A stretch of DNA of 22,706 nucleotides from a virus, in the IMG/VR virus record IMGVR_UViG_3300030116_002614, positions 1-22,706 of that record, one strand, 5' to 3'. This document shows positions 5,911 to 12,119 of this stretch, in pieces; position 1 is the first letter of the stretch; the number at the start of each line of letters is the position of its first letter. The notes beneath the pieces are model-generated. The model saw only the letters and a list, made by a program, of their open reading frames with translations, was not told where the DNA came from and searched no databases. Made by a program: the position numbers and the translations under genes.

Positions 5911-6021
5911 TTATTTCTTGCAGTCTGTTACTTTTGTACTCTTCATATATAAATTACTAGTGACAAGTTTTCTGATTAGATTGCTATCAATCCGTTTCAA
6001 TCTAGGCCATGCCATATTCAT
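5911..6021 (-). CDS. Possible 36-aa basic microprotein
   Basis: From ATG 6021 the frame gives a basic peptide beginning MNMAWPRLKRIDSNLIRKL. No ribosome-binding site is present. An ACCCCTATAT box lies 12-20 nt upstream, like the one in front of the Cys-rich ORF at 6246-6392. The sequence could equally be non-coding. It is listed because of the shared box and the directly following kinase promoter. Confidence 0.25.
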   Translation of the reverse strand: MNMAWPRLKRIDSNLIRKLVTSNLYMKSTKVTDCKK

Positions 6022-6104
6022 TTTTAAAAAAAATATAGGGGTAATTTTGCAGCTGCTTTTATATGCAGTAAAACTAGGCTTTTTTTTCTAAAAGGCTTAT
6101 TTTA

Positions 6105-6132
6105 TTGACGTGCTTGCGCAACATAATATACC
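6105..6132 (+). promoter_or_regulatory. Possible rightward promoter
   Basis: TTGACG (6105-6110), then 16 bases, then TATACC (6127-6132). No convincing ORF follows rightward for several hundred bases, so if active it would make a leader or an antisense RNA through the control region. Confidence 0.25.
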
Positions 6133-6220
6133 TTATAGGACAAACAAACGGGAATGTAAATTTGCGTGATGGGTATTCGTATTCGTAACAACATATTGTG
6201 TTATTGCCAATTTAATACTA

Positions 6221-6254
6221 TATAATGTGTATCTGTAAAGATATACTATATCTT
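6221..6254 (+). promoter_or_regulatory. TATAAT box with adjacent perfect palindrome (operator candidate)
   Basis: ACTATATAATG holds a consensus -10 at 6221-6226, with a weak TGTGTT 17 bp upstream. The palindrome AAGATATA-C-TATATCTT (arms 6238-6245 and 6247-6254) lies 12 bp downstream, just beyond the predicted RNA start. That is a usual place for an operator. Repressor unknown. One of the operon's HTH proteins or the zinc-motif proteins would be candidates. Confidence 0.4.
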
Positions 6255-6392
6255 GTGTCTGTTAATTGTTTTTGTAGATAAACTACACACATTAGGAGAA
6301 CTATCACAATAAAAGTTAGTATCATTTATTGATTTAAGTTTTCTTTTACATTCTTTGCATCTCATGAATAATGTAATTTTATAGGGGGTCAT
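6246..6392 (-). CDS. Cys-rich zinc-ribbon-like microprotein
   Basis: The frame from ATG 6392 encodes 48 aa with C12-x2-C15 and C29-x6-C36, a typical four-Cys zinc ribbon pattern (core begins RCKECKRKLKSINDTNFYC). A second in-frame ATG at 6365 would give 39 aa starting directly before the first Cys pair. It is favoured by a CCCCCTATAAA box about 12 nt upstream. No Shine-Dalgarno is seen for either start. The C-terminus runs into the palindrome at 6238-6254. It could be a small DNA-binding regulator encoded in the control region. Confidence 0.45.
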   Translation of the reverse strand: MTPYKITLFMRCKECKRKLKSINDTNFYCDSSPNVCSLSTKTINRHKI

Positions 6393-6625
6393 TTTGAATA
6401 TAGCGGGCTATTTTTTTTTATATTTTTTATTTTGAACTAGGATGTTTTGCTAGACCTTGGGTACCTTACTTGTCTTTCTAGTTGGTCATGCTGGCTGCAT
6501 GGTAAGGCTTTTGTACTCCCGATGTCCCCTTTACCTGTATCTTGCTACTATCTCCATGTTGTTTGTGCGATTAAACTCTACTAGAAATTTTCCTAACTTA
6601 CAATTCAGAGAAAAAAAATTTTTTT
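6393..6625. other. Non-coding control segment with compound hairpin
   Basis: I find no supportable gene here. It holds ATAG-CGGG-CTAT followed by nine T (about 6401-6419), a weak rightward terminator candidate. It also holds a compound hairpin in which CCTTAC (6464-6469) and CATGC (6487-6491) both pair with one continuous strand GCATGGTAAGG (6497-6507). This leaves a 5-nt loop and a 17-nt bulge. At the right end is A8T9 (6611-6627), directly after the stop of the leftward gene. Confidence 0.4.
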
Positions 6626-6832
6626 TTAGCCCAGGGGTTTTTGTTTTGTTTCATCAACATACTTGCCTTTGATTCTTGGATAAGATTTAGGTTTGTGTTT
6701 ATAACAATATTTGTATTTATTATATTGAGATAAAATAGTAGTGCATGCAGAATCAACGCAGGTCCGATTCTTTTGGTACTGCGCATTCCGTTTGGAATTA
6801 GGGTACTTGTTACCCGAAATGTATTCTGCCAT
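6626..6832 (-). CDS. Small zinc-finger protein (Cx4C...CxxH)
   Basis: This 68-aa protein is strongly basic. C25-x4-C30, then TTILSQYNKYKY, then C43-x2-H46 forms a clear zinc-binding module. The central Leu-Ser-x-Tyr-Asn is a motif I know from small bacterial and phage zinc-finger proteins. The rest is Lys/Tyr/Asn-rich and probably touches nucleic acid. The ATG at 6832 follows TATAAT (6844-6839) by 6 bases and has no ribosome-binding site, so the mRNA is likely leaderless. It diverges from the late operon with only 25 bases between the two ATGs, which makes it a natural candidate for control of the late promoter lying inside its own 5' end. Confidence 0.65.
   Translation of the reverse strand: MAEYISGNKYPNSKRNAQYQKNRTCVDSACTTILSQYNKYKYCYKHKPKSYPRIKGKYVDETKQKPLG
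6798..6818. promoter_or_regulatory. Inverted repeat over late promoter -35 (operator candidate)
   Basis: GGGTA-CTTGT-TACCC (6801-6815), extended by TT/AA two bases out on each side with one mismatch. It covers the -35 hexamer of the late promoter and includes TTGTTACC, the same octamer seen in the main early promoter. A bound protein would block or recruit polymerase here. Confidence 0.45.
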
Positions 6833-6835
6833 AAT
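6807..6835 (+). promoter_or_regulatory. Late rightward promoter
   Basis: TTGTTA (6807-6812), exactly 17 bases, then CATAAT (6830-6835). The expected start near 6842 leaves a leader of about 16 nt with AGGAG (6848-6852) before the ATG at 6858. The promoter lies within the first codons of the divergent zinc-finger gene. Confidence 0.6.
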
Positions 6836-6857
6836 ATTATTATAGATAGGAGAAACA

Positions 6858-6908
6858 ATGCCATATCATAAAAAAGGCAAGAAGAAAAAAAAGAAAAAAG
6901 GAATGTAA
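6858..6908 (+). CDS. 16-aa poly-lysine peptide, first late ORF
   Basis: ATAGGAGAAACAATG gives an excellent start. The whole peptide is MPYHKKGKKKKKKKGM. Lys-rich mini-ORFs of this kind sit in front of packaging genes in other marine phages. It may bind DNA or the capsid interior. It may instead serve as a leader for the next ORF, which begins 5 nt after its stop. Confidence 0.5.
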   Translation: MPYHKKGKKKKKKKGM

Positions 6909-6913
6909 CGACA

Positions 6914-7171
6914 TTGGCTGAATATCAAGGAATGAAGGTTAAGCTAAATAGTCCTACGGCTATTAGAAAAGGCGAACCAGGTTACGGAAGAAAATCTAAA
7001 AAAGTTTTTGTCATGAGTAATGGCAAAGTCAAGAAGATTATGTTCGGTGACCCTAACATGCCAGTTAGAAAAAATAATCCAAAAGCACGTGCATCATTTC
7101 GTGCCAGGCACAAATGTAGTACAGCAAAAGATAAGACAACAGCTCGTTACTGGGCTTGTAAAGATTGGTAA
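6914..7171 (+). CDS. Small basic conserved phage protein, 85 aa, TTG start
   Basis: The start is TTG at 6914. The first ATG (codon 7) has AAGGA immediately adjacent, too close to serve it. The protein reads KVKLNSPTAI, PGYGRKSKKVFV, FGDPNMPVRKNNPKARASFR and ends ARHKC-STAKDKTTARYWACKDW. The FGDPNM block, the RASFRARHKC block and the terminal YW-x-C-K-x-W are a conserved signature of small proteins found in many aquatic phages, close to head or packaging genes. Cys68 and Cys82 might form a metal site with His66. A virion role is likely but unproven. Confidence 0.75.
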   Translation: MAEYQGMKVKLNSPTAIRKGEPGYGRKSKKVFVMSNGKVKKIMFGDPNMPVRKNNPKARASFRARHKCSTAKDKTTARYWACKDW

Positions 7172-7180
7172 AGGAGAAAT

Positions 7181-7303
7181 ATGCCTAAAGGTAAAAAAGG
7201 TTATTCTGCAAAGCAAATGAAGATTGCACGAATAGCACCACCTAGAAATAAAATTACTGCAGCAGATTTTGCAGCATTAAGAAAAAAGAATAACGGAAAA
7301 TAA
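7181..7303 (+). CDS. 40-aa basic conserved phage peptide
   Basis: AAAGGAGAAAT precedes the ATG at 7181. The peptide begins MPKGKKGYSAKQMKIARIAP and continues PRNKITAADFAALRKK. The combination GYSAKQ, then APPR-x-KIT-x-ADF-x-ALRKK is one I know from short proteins next to head genes in marine phages. Biochemistry unknown. Its high positive charge suits DNA or capsid-interior binding. Confidence 0.65.
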   Translation: MPKGKKGYSAKQMKIARIAPPRNKITAADFAALRKKNNGK

Positions 7304-7307
7304 AATA

Positions 7308-7484
7308 ATGGGTGCAGGAACAAAACATTATTTCAAGACTGGTAAAGAGTACAAGGGCAAAGTTCATAAGATGAATGGTCAAATTCATACTGGAGCTAAA
7401 CACTCTAAATCATCAAAACAAGTAGTGCATTATGGAAAATTATCTAAGGCTGCAAAAGCAAAAGCTAGAGAGAGTTGGAAATAA
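7308..7484 (+). CDS. 58-aa basic conserved phage protein
   Basis: The ATG at 7308 follows the previous stop by 4 nt. The peptide contains KHYFKTGKEYKGKVHKMNG, then IHTGAKHSKSSKQVVHY and GKLSKAAKAKA. The repeated His-Lys-Met-Asn-Gly and HTGA-x-H-x-KSSK pattern is characteristic of small phage proteins, sometimes found fused to other structural domains. No enzyme motif. The stop overlaps the next ATG as TAATG. Confidence 0.6.
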   Translation: MGAGTKHYFKTGKEYKGKVHKMNGQIHTGAKHSKSSKQVVHYGKLSKAAKAKARESWK

Positions 7485-7696
7485 TGGCTATACCAGCTAG
7501 TGCAAAAACAGCATTACAGAAAAAAGCAAAATCAAGTGGCATATCTTATGGCACATTGGCAAAAGTTTATAGAAGAGGTCAAGCTGCTTATATGAGTTCT
7601 GGTTCAAGACCAGGTACAAGTATGGGTGCTTGGGCCATGGGAAGAGTAAATAGTTTTATACGTGGTTCTAAAAAACACGATAAAGATTTAAGGTAA
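7484..7696 (+). CDS. 70-aa conserved phage protein, DUF5824-like
   Basis: I start at ATG 7484 (TAATG overlap) rather than at a TTG nine bases earlier. The protein reads SGISYGTLAKVYRRGQAAYM, then GSRPGTSMGAWAMGRVNSFI and ends in a KKHDKDLR tail. The order SGIS-x-GTL-x-KVY-x-RG-x-AA, RPGT and W-x-x-x-RV-x-SF matches a family of unknown function widespread in marine phages and near other virion genes (DUF5824 from memory). Likely all-helical. Confidence 0.7.
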   Translation: MAIPASAKTALQKKAKSSGISYGTLAKVYRRGQAAYMSSGSRPGTSMGAWAMGRVNSFIRGSKKHDKDLR

Positions 7697-7887
7697 TGGC
7701 TAAAAGAACACAACCTTATAGATTTGGTGTACCAGCAAAATATTTAGCAGGTTTATCTGATGCAGCTGCAAGAAAACGTGCAGCAGAAATAAAACGTACT
7801 GCAAAAAAATATAAAGCAGGTAAAAAAGTAAATATAAAAAAAGTACAGAAATCAAGAGTAGCTGACAAGAAAAAAAAGAAAAAATGA
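7696..7887 (+). CDS. 63-aa Lys/Arg-rich phage protein
   Basis: The ATG at 7696 overlaps the previous stop as TAATG. The peptide begins MAKRTQPYRFGVPAKYLAGL, then SDAAARKRAAEIKRTAKKYKAG, and ends in a run of Lys. YRFGVP-x-KYL-x-GLS and AAEIKRT are a recognisable pattern in small phage head-region proteins. Net charge is very high. A DNA-condensing or capsid-internal role is plausible but only inferred. Confidence 0.65.
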   Translation: MAKRTQPYRFGVPAKYLAGLSDAAARKRAAEIKRTAKKYKAGKKVNIKKVQKSRVADKKKKKK

Positions 7888-7967
7888 TTCTTGATACATT
7901 CATCTTAGATGACTTAGATGACGAATTGACGCAAGAAGAAATAGATAACTACAATGGCAAATCTTAA
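7884..7967 (+). CDS. 27-aa acidic microORF overlapping TerL start
   Basis: ATGA overlaps the preceding stop, and its last 14 bases overlap the terminase start. The peptide MILDTFILDDLDDELTQEE plus eight residues is strongly acidic, in contrast to its basic neighbours. It may only hand ribosomes on to the terminase gene, or it may neutralise the basic peptides. Low certainty. Confidence 0.35.
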   Translation: MILDTFILDDLDDELTQEEIDNYNGKS

Positions 7968-9846
7968 AACAGTTAAGTGTCCACATTGTGGTGATAAATT
8001 TAAACAAGCACATGGCAGACAAAAGTATTGCAAAATACAATGTACTAAAGCTGCAAACGCCAGGACACGAACTGCAGAAAAAAAAGAACAAGAAAAATTA
8101 CAAACACCTAACAACAGAGCGAACCGTGGAGAACATTATTTATATTTTGTAGAGAATTATGCAGAAGAGATTGACGAAGGTTTACTTACACAAAAATTTG
8201 TAGCAGAAGATATAGGAGTTGACCAGAGTGTTGTAGCAAGGATGATGCTTGCTTACAAAGAAGATAAAGCAAAACTTGCAGCAAGAGAAAACTGGGATAT
8301 ACCGGAAGAGGCTAAAGATTCTTTAAAATCTTTTAAAAAATTTAGAGATAGATACTTCTTAACAGAAACTGGGCAACAATACGAAACAGCTAAGTTTCAC
8401 AAAAACTGGATAAAAAATATTCTAAAAGCTATTGACAAAGGTGAACAGCTTATGATTCTATCACCACCACGACACGGTAAAACAGATTTACTTACACACT
8501 TTGCTGTATGGCAGATATGTCAAAATCCAAACATAAGGGTTATGTGGGTAGGTGGTAATGAAGATATTGCAAAAAACTCTGTAGGTGCAGTGCTTGACCA
8601 TTTAGAGAATAACGAAAAACTAATAGAAGATTTTTGTGGACCAGGAGAAACTTTTAAACCAAAAAGCAGAACAGGTAAAACTTGGAGTTCTGGACAATTT
8701 ACTGTAAAAACTAGAACCGTAACTGGTATCAAATCACCGACTATGGTGGCTGTAGGCAAAGGTGGCAAGATACTATCACGTGACTGTGATTTAATTATTG
8801 CAGATGATATTGAGGACCACGGTACAACTGTGCAGCCTAGTTCACGTGAACAAACAAAACGATGGTGGACTACAACATTGTCATCACGTAAAGAGGAACA
8901 TACAGCAATTGTTGTCATAGGTTCAAGACAACATCCAGATGATTTGTATAACTCTTTGATTGACAATGATGAATGGGAGAAAATAGTAGAATCAGCTCAT
9001 AGCTTAGATATTCCTATTGATAGTGGTGAACCAAAAGACCATACAAAACACATGTTATGGTCATCAAAAAGAAGTTATAAGTGGCTCATGGCACAAAGGA
9101 GAAATGCCGAAACAACAGGTGGTCTTGCGATATTTGAAATGGTTTACTTAAACAGACCTTTTTCAGAAGGTTTACAAATGTTTAAAGTAGATTCTTTAGA
9201 TGCAGCAAGAGATGATTCAAGAATAGTTGGACACGTACCACCTAGAACAAGATTAATTGCTGGTCTTGACCCAGCTGCTACGGGTTACCAGGCAGCATTT
9301 TTATGGGCATACGATGTAGAAAATGGCAAACTTTACATGGTAGATATAGAAAATAAAAAAGGTGGTGGTATTCCACAAGCATTTAAGACGATAAAAGAAT
9401 GGCACAGTAAATATCAATGTTCACATTGGATAATTGAAGAGAATGGATTTCAACGTGCAATTAGACAAGATAGAGAATTAAAAGAATGGAGTTCATCACG
9501 TGGCATACATTTAGAGGGACATCAAACACAAAAAAATAAATTTGACCCATATTTCGGTGTCGGGTCCATGAGTGAACTATTTGACAAAGGCCTTGTAAAT
9601 CTTCCTTATGGTAATGCAGATTCACAAAATAAGAGTAATATATATCGTAGGCAGCTTTTGTATTTTTCAAATGCTGCTAACAAGGCAAGTAGCAAAGGAT
9701 ATAAGTCGGATATAGTTATGGCAAGTTGGTTTCCAATAAAAATTGTAAGAAGGTTACAAAAAGAATTTATTGCAGAAATGGGATATGATTACAACCCTAG
9801 CTTTGGAAACATGAACATAAGTTCTATGAATACGGCACCATGGTAA
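7954..9846 (+). CDS. terL: Terminase large subunit with N-terminal zinc and HTH modules
   Basis: This 630-aa protein is the DNA-packaging motor. Residues 9-30 form a zinc knuckle (C9, C12, C26, C30, beginning CPHCGDKFKQAHGRQKYC). Residues 78-100 look like a helix-turn-helix (LTQKFVAEDIGVDQSVVAR). The ATPase has the Walker A-like SPPRHGKT at 170-177 and Walker B LIIADDIED near 280-287. An Arg-rich coupling region follows. The RNase H-like nuclease starts at LIAGLDPAATG (434-444, Asp439), with acidic residues in IIEENG (493-498) and a late Asp at KSDIVMA (584-590). This metal triad cuts concatemers. The N-terminal 110 residues are an extension beyond a standard TerL and may do the work of the small subunit, of which no separate gene is seen. 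Confidence 0.92.
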   Translation: MANLKTVKCPHCGDKFKQAHGRQKYCKIQCTKAANARTRTAEKKEQEKLQTPNNRANRGEHYLYFVENYAEEIDEGLLTQKFVAEDIGVDQSVVARMMLAYKEDKAKLAARENWDIPEEAKDSLKSFKKFRDRYFLTETGQQYETAKFHKNWIKNILKAIDKGEQLMILSPPRHGKTDLLTHFAVWQICQNPNIRVMWVGGNEDIAKNSVGAVLDHLENNEKLIEDFCGPGETFKPKSRTGKTWSSGQFTVKTRTVTGIKSPTMVAVGKGGKILSRDCDLIIADDIEDHGTTVQPSSREQTKRWWTTTLSSRKEEHTAIVVIGSRQHPDDLYNSLIDNDEWEKIVESAHSLDIPIDSGEPKDHTKHMLWSSKRSYKWLMAQRRNAETTGGLAIFEMVYLNRPFSEGLQMFKVDSLDAARDDSRIVGHVPPRTRLIAGLDPAATGYQAAFLWAYDVENGKLYMVDIENKKGGGIPQAFKTIKEWHSKYQCSHWIIEENGFQRAIRQDRELKEWSSSRGIHLEGHQTQKNKFDPYFGVGSMSELFDKGLVNLPYGNADSQNKSNIYRRQLLYFSNAANKASSKGYKSDIVMASWFPIKIVRRLQKEFIAEMGYDYNPSFGNMNISSMNTAPW

Positions 9847-9850
9847 AAAT

Positions 9851-11578
9851 ATGAATACAGCAGAATTACAAAACAGAATAACGCAGCTACATTACGACAA
9901 TCAAGATAATCATAGTTCACGTGGACGTATTCGTTCTATTATGAATGGTGGTCCTTCTGGATTACTTGCTTTATTAGGTGACCAGATAAAAGGTTTTGAA
10001 GAATGGCAAGTACCTATGCCGAACCTTATGATGTCTGGACTTGAACATCTAGCACAAAAAATAGGAAGAATACCAAACTTAAAAGTAGATGTACCAAACA
10101 ATAAAGATTCTGAACGTGCAAGAAAAAGAGCAGATAAAATAGCAAGAATTGTTACAGCTTACGATGATGTACAAAGATTAGATTTACAAATGCCACAAGT
10201 TGGTAGATGGTTACCAGGCTATGGTTTTGCAGTTTGGATTATAAAAGAAAAAAAAGGCCCAGATGGAACACCTTATCCTTGTGCAGAATTACGTGACCCT
10301 TATAACTGTTTTCCTGGTTACTTTGGTGCAGACCAAATGCCAAAAGAAATGTCTATTGTAAGACGTGTTCCTAAAGAATCTTTAGCAAAAATATATCCAC
10401 AATTTGAAAAAGAACTTAAAAAAGGTTACAGCACAGTTAATGTTGCTAGTGGTTACGCATCAGCATATCAAGATGCTTACAATGGTTCTTGGGCAAACTC
10501 AAATAATCAAGGTGACTTAGTATCTGAATATTACAATGAAGAAGGTACATACATTTACCACATGTCATCAAGCACAATATTAGATTTTATTCCTAATCCT
10601 TTACAAAGTGGACCAGCTTTTGTTGTTGCAAAGAAATTTTCTTTTGACCAGATGCAAGGTCAATATGACCAGATTATTGGATTGATGGCATCAATGGCAA
10701 AGATAAATGTTATGTCAATAATTGCTATGGAAGATGCTGTATTTACAGAAACAAACATTACTGGTGAATTAGAATCTGGACAATATAAAAAAGGCAGATT
10801 TGCAGTAAACTATTTTTCTCCAGGTAGTTCTGTATCAAAACCAGCATCTAATATTCCTTATCAAATTTTTCAACAAATAGATAGAATAGAACGTCAGTTA
10901 CGTGTTGGTGCATCTTATCCAGCACAAGATGATTCGCAATCACCATTAAGTTTTGCAACAGGTAGAGGATTAGAAGAATTAGGTGCATCTATGTCATTGA
11001 TGATTAGAGAATATCACACAGTATTAGCAGATGCAGTTGAACAGATTGATTCTAAAAGACTTGAATGGGATGAAAACATGTACGGTGGTAGAAACAAAGA
11101 ACTATCTGGATATTATAACAATGAGTTCTTTTCTGAAAAGTATGACCCTAAGACAGATGTAAACGGTGCATATAAAACAAGACGTGTTTATGGTGCTATG
11201 GCTGGTTACGATGAACCACAGAAGATTGTAACAGGGCTGCAACTTCTTAGTTCTGGTGTTATTGACACACAAACATTACAAGAAAACTTAGACGGATTAG
11301 ATAACCTAGCTATGGTTAATGAGAGAATTACAAGAGAAAAAATGGATAAAGTATTAGAAGATACTTTACTACAACAAGCAGCTGGTGGTGACCAAAAAGC
11401 TATTATGGCTGTTGTGCAAATTAGAAAAAATCCAGGTAATATGCAGAACATCTTAGATAAATTTTTTACAGCAGAAAAACCCGACATACCAGAGCCAGAG
11501 GCTCAATTATTAGAAGGTCAAGGTCCCACCACCACGGGACCTGCGCCTTCTATACAACAAGTATTAGGAATAGGATGA
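9851..11578 (+). CDS. Portal protein
   Basis: This 575-aa protein starts 4 nt after TerL, with the size and place of a portal. It opens with an acidic and amide-rich helix, then a PSGLLALLGDQIKGFEEW segment and helix LMMSGLEHLAQKIG, as in the wing/clip half of podovirus-type portals. LRDPYNCFPGYFG near 147-159 and the long helical stretch FATGRGLEELGASMSLMIRE (about 374-393) resemble the stem and crown parts. The C-terminal third is helical and acidic and ends Pro/Gly-rich. Twelve copies would form the ring at one capsid vertex that docks TerL and the tail. The family is assigned from context and overall pattern rather than from a catalytic motif. Confidence 0.75.
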   Translation: MNTAELQNRITQLHYDNQDNHSSRGRIRSIMNGGPSGLLALLGDQIKGFEEWQVPMPNLMMSGLEHLAQKIGRIPNLKVDVPNNKDSERARKRADKIARIVTAYDDVQRLDLQMPQVGRWLPGYGFAVWIIKEKKGPDGTPYPCAELRDPYNCFPGYFGADQMPKEMSIVRRVPKESLAKIYPQFEKELKKGYSTVNVASGYASAYQDAYNGSWANSNNQGDLVSEYYNEEGTYIYHMSSSTILDFIPNPLQSGPAFVVAKKFSFDQMQGQYDQIIGLMASMAKINVMSIIAMEDAVFTETNITGELESGQYKKGRFAVNYFSPGSSVSKPASNIPYQIFQQIDRIERQLRVGASYPAQDDSQSPLSFATGRGLEELGASMSLMIREYHTVLADAVEQIDSKRLEWDENMYGGRNKELSGYYNNEFFSEKYDPKTDVNGAYKTRRVYGAMAGYDEPQKIVTGLQLLSSGVIDTQTLQENLDGLDNLAMVNERITREKMDKVLEDTLLQQAAGGDQKAIMAVVQIRKNPGNMQNILDKFFTAEKPDIPEPEAQLLEGQGPTTTGPAPSIQQVLGIG

Positions 11579-11793
11579 AAGATATAAATAAACAATTTGC
11601 TGATATAGTTTGGAACTCTTTAGAAGATGTTGACGAACTAGGTGACGATATATTATTAGAGAGTGATTTATTTGAACCTAGATTATTTCATAATAGATTA
11701 CCAACTATAGATTTACCTAATGGATATTTAATTATTAGTCAAACTTTTATATTTGATGATGAAGGAGAAGATAATGGCAACGAGGATAAATAA
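11575..11793 (+). CDS. Small acidic protein, 72 aa
   Basis: ATGA overlap with the portal stop. The product is strongly acidic throughout (VDELGDDILLESDLFEP and a DDEGEDNGNEDK tail), with an LPNGYLIISQTFIF strand pair in the middle. It has no known family. Its 3' end contains the AAGGAG ribosome-binding site and the start of the next gene. A small head-assembly or decoy protein is possible. Confidence 0.6.
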   Translation: MKDINKQFADIVWNSLEDVDELGDDILLESDLFEPRLFHNRLPTIDLPNGYLIISQTFIFDDEGEDNGNEDK

Positions 11794-12118
11794 AAGAAAT
11801 TCAGCTGTAAAGCCAGCATCTAATAATTATATTGACCAAACAAGAATGACTTATGGAGAAAAAGAACCCCTAAAAGCACTTAATAGTGAAGTACAAAATT
11901 TAAATCTATCAGAAGAATTACCACTTCCAGCACCAGCACCAACTGCAGCTGCAAGTGTCTTTGAACCTACTAATCAACCATTAAGACCAGTAGAAGATGG
12001 TTTAGATTTTGGTCCAGGTGTTGGTTCACAAGAACCGATTGACACTACAGAATCTTTAATACAAAAATTTTATGACTTAACAGGTGACCCACTTCTAGCA
12101 CAATTACTAAAGGGGTAA
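11774..12118 (+). CDS. 114-aa Pro/Ala-rich virion-region protein
   Basis: I start at ATG 11774, 7 nt after AAGGAG. An ATG cluster at 11753 lies before that site. The N-terminus is basic (MATRINKRNSAVKPASNNY), the centre is Pro/Ala-rich (PLPAPAPTAAAS), and the end is a short helix (SLIQKFYDLTGDPLLAQLLKG). This looks like a flexible linker protein carrying a C-terminal docking helix. Role unknown. Position between portal and the giant virion protein suggests the head or ejection apparatus. Confidence 0.6.
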   Translation: MATRINKRNSAVKPASNNYIDQTRMTYGEKEPLKALNSEVQNLNLSEELPLPAPAPTAAASVFEPTNQPLRPVEDGLDFGPGVGSQEPIDTTESLIQKFYDLTGDPLLAQLLKG

Positions 12119-12119
12119 C

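Noticed and set aside
6102-6194. 30-aa leftward frame from ATG 6194
   Set aside because: No ribosome-binding site or promoter box, and a composition typical of non-coding AT-rich DNA.
6211-6226. TAATACTATATAA, part-match to a T7 RNA polymerase promoter
   Set aside because: The match covers only the two ends of the consensus with the middle missing, and no T7-like polymerase gene is in the window.
6293-6330. Good AGGAG at 6294-6298 on the plus strand
   Set aside because: No ATG, GTG or TTG at proper distance opens a useful frame, so I treat it as chance.
6457-6672. 71-aa rightward frame
   Set aside because: It starts at TTG without a ribosome-binding site, covers the compound hairpin and the A8T9 tract, and runs antisense into the better-supported zinc-finger gene.
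6598-6864. 88-aa leftward frame
   Set aside because: It is a different frame over the zinc-finger gene and includes the late leader. The zinc-finger frame has a real motif.
7020-7220. 66-aa rightward frame
   Set aside because: It overlaps two conserved phage small genes in another frame and has no own signals.
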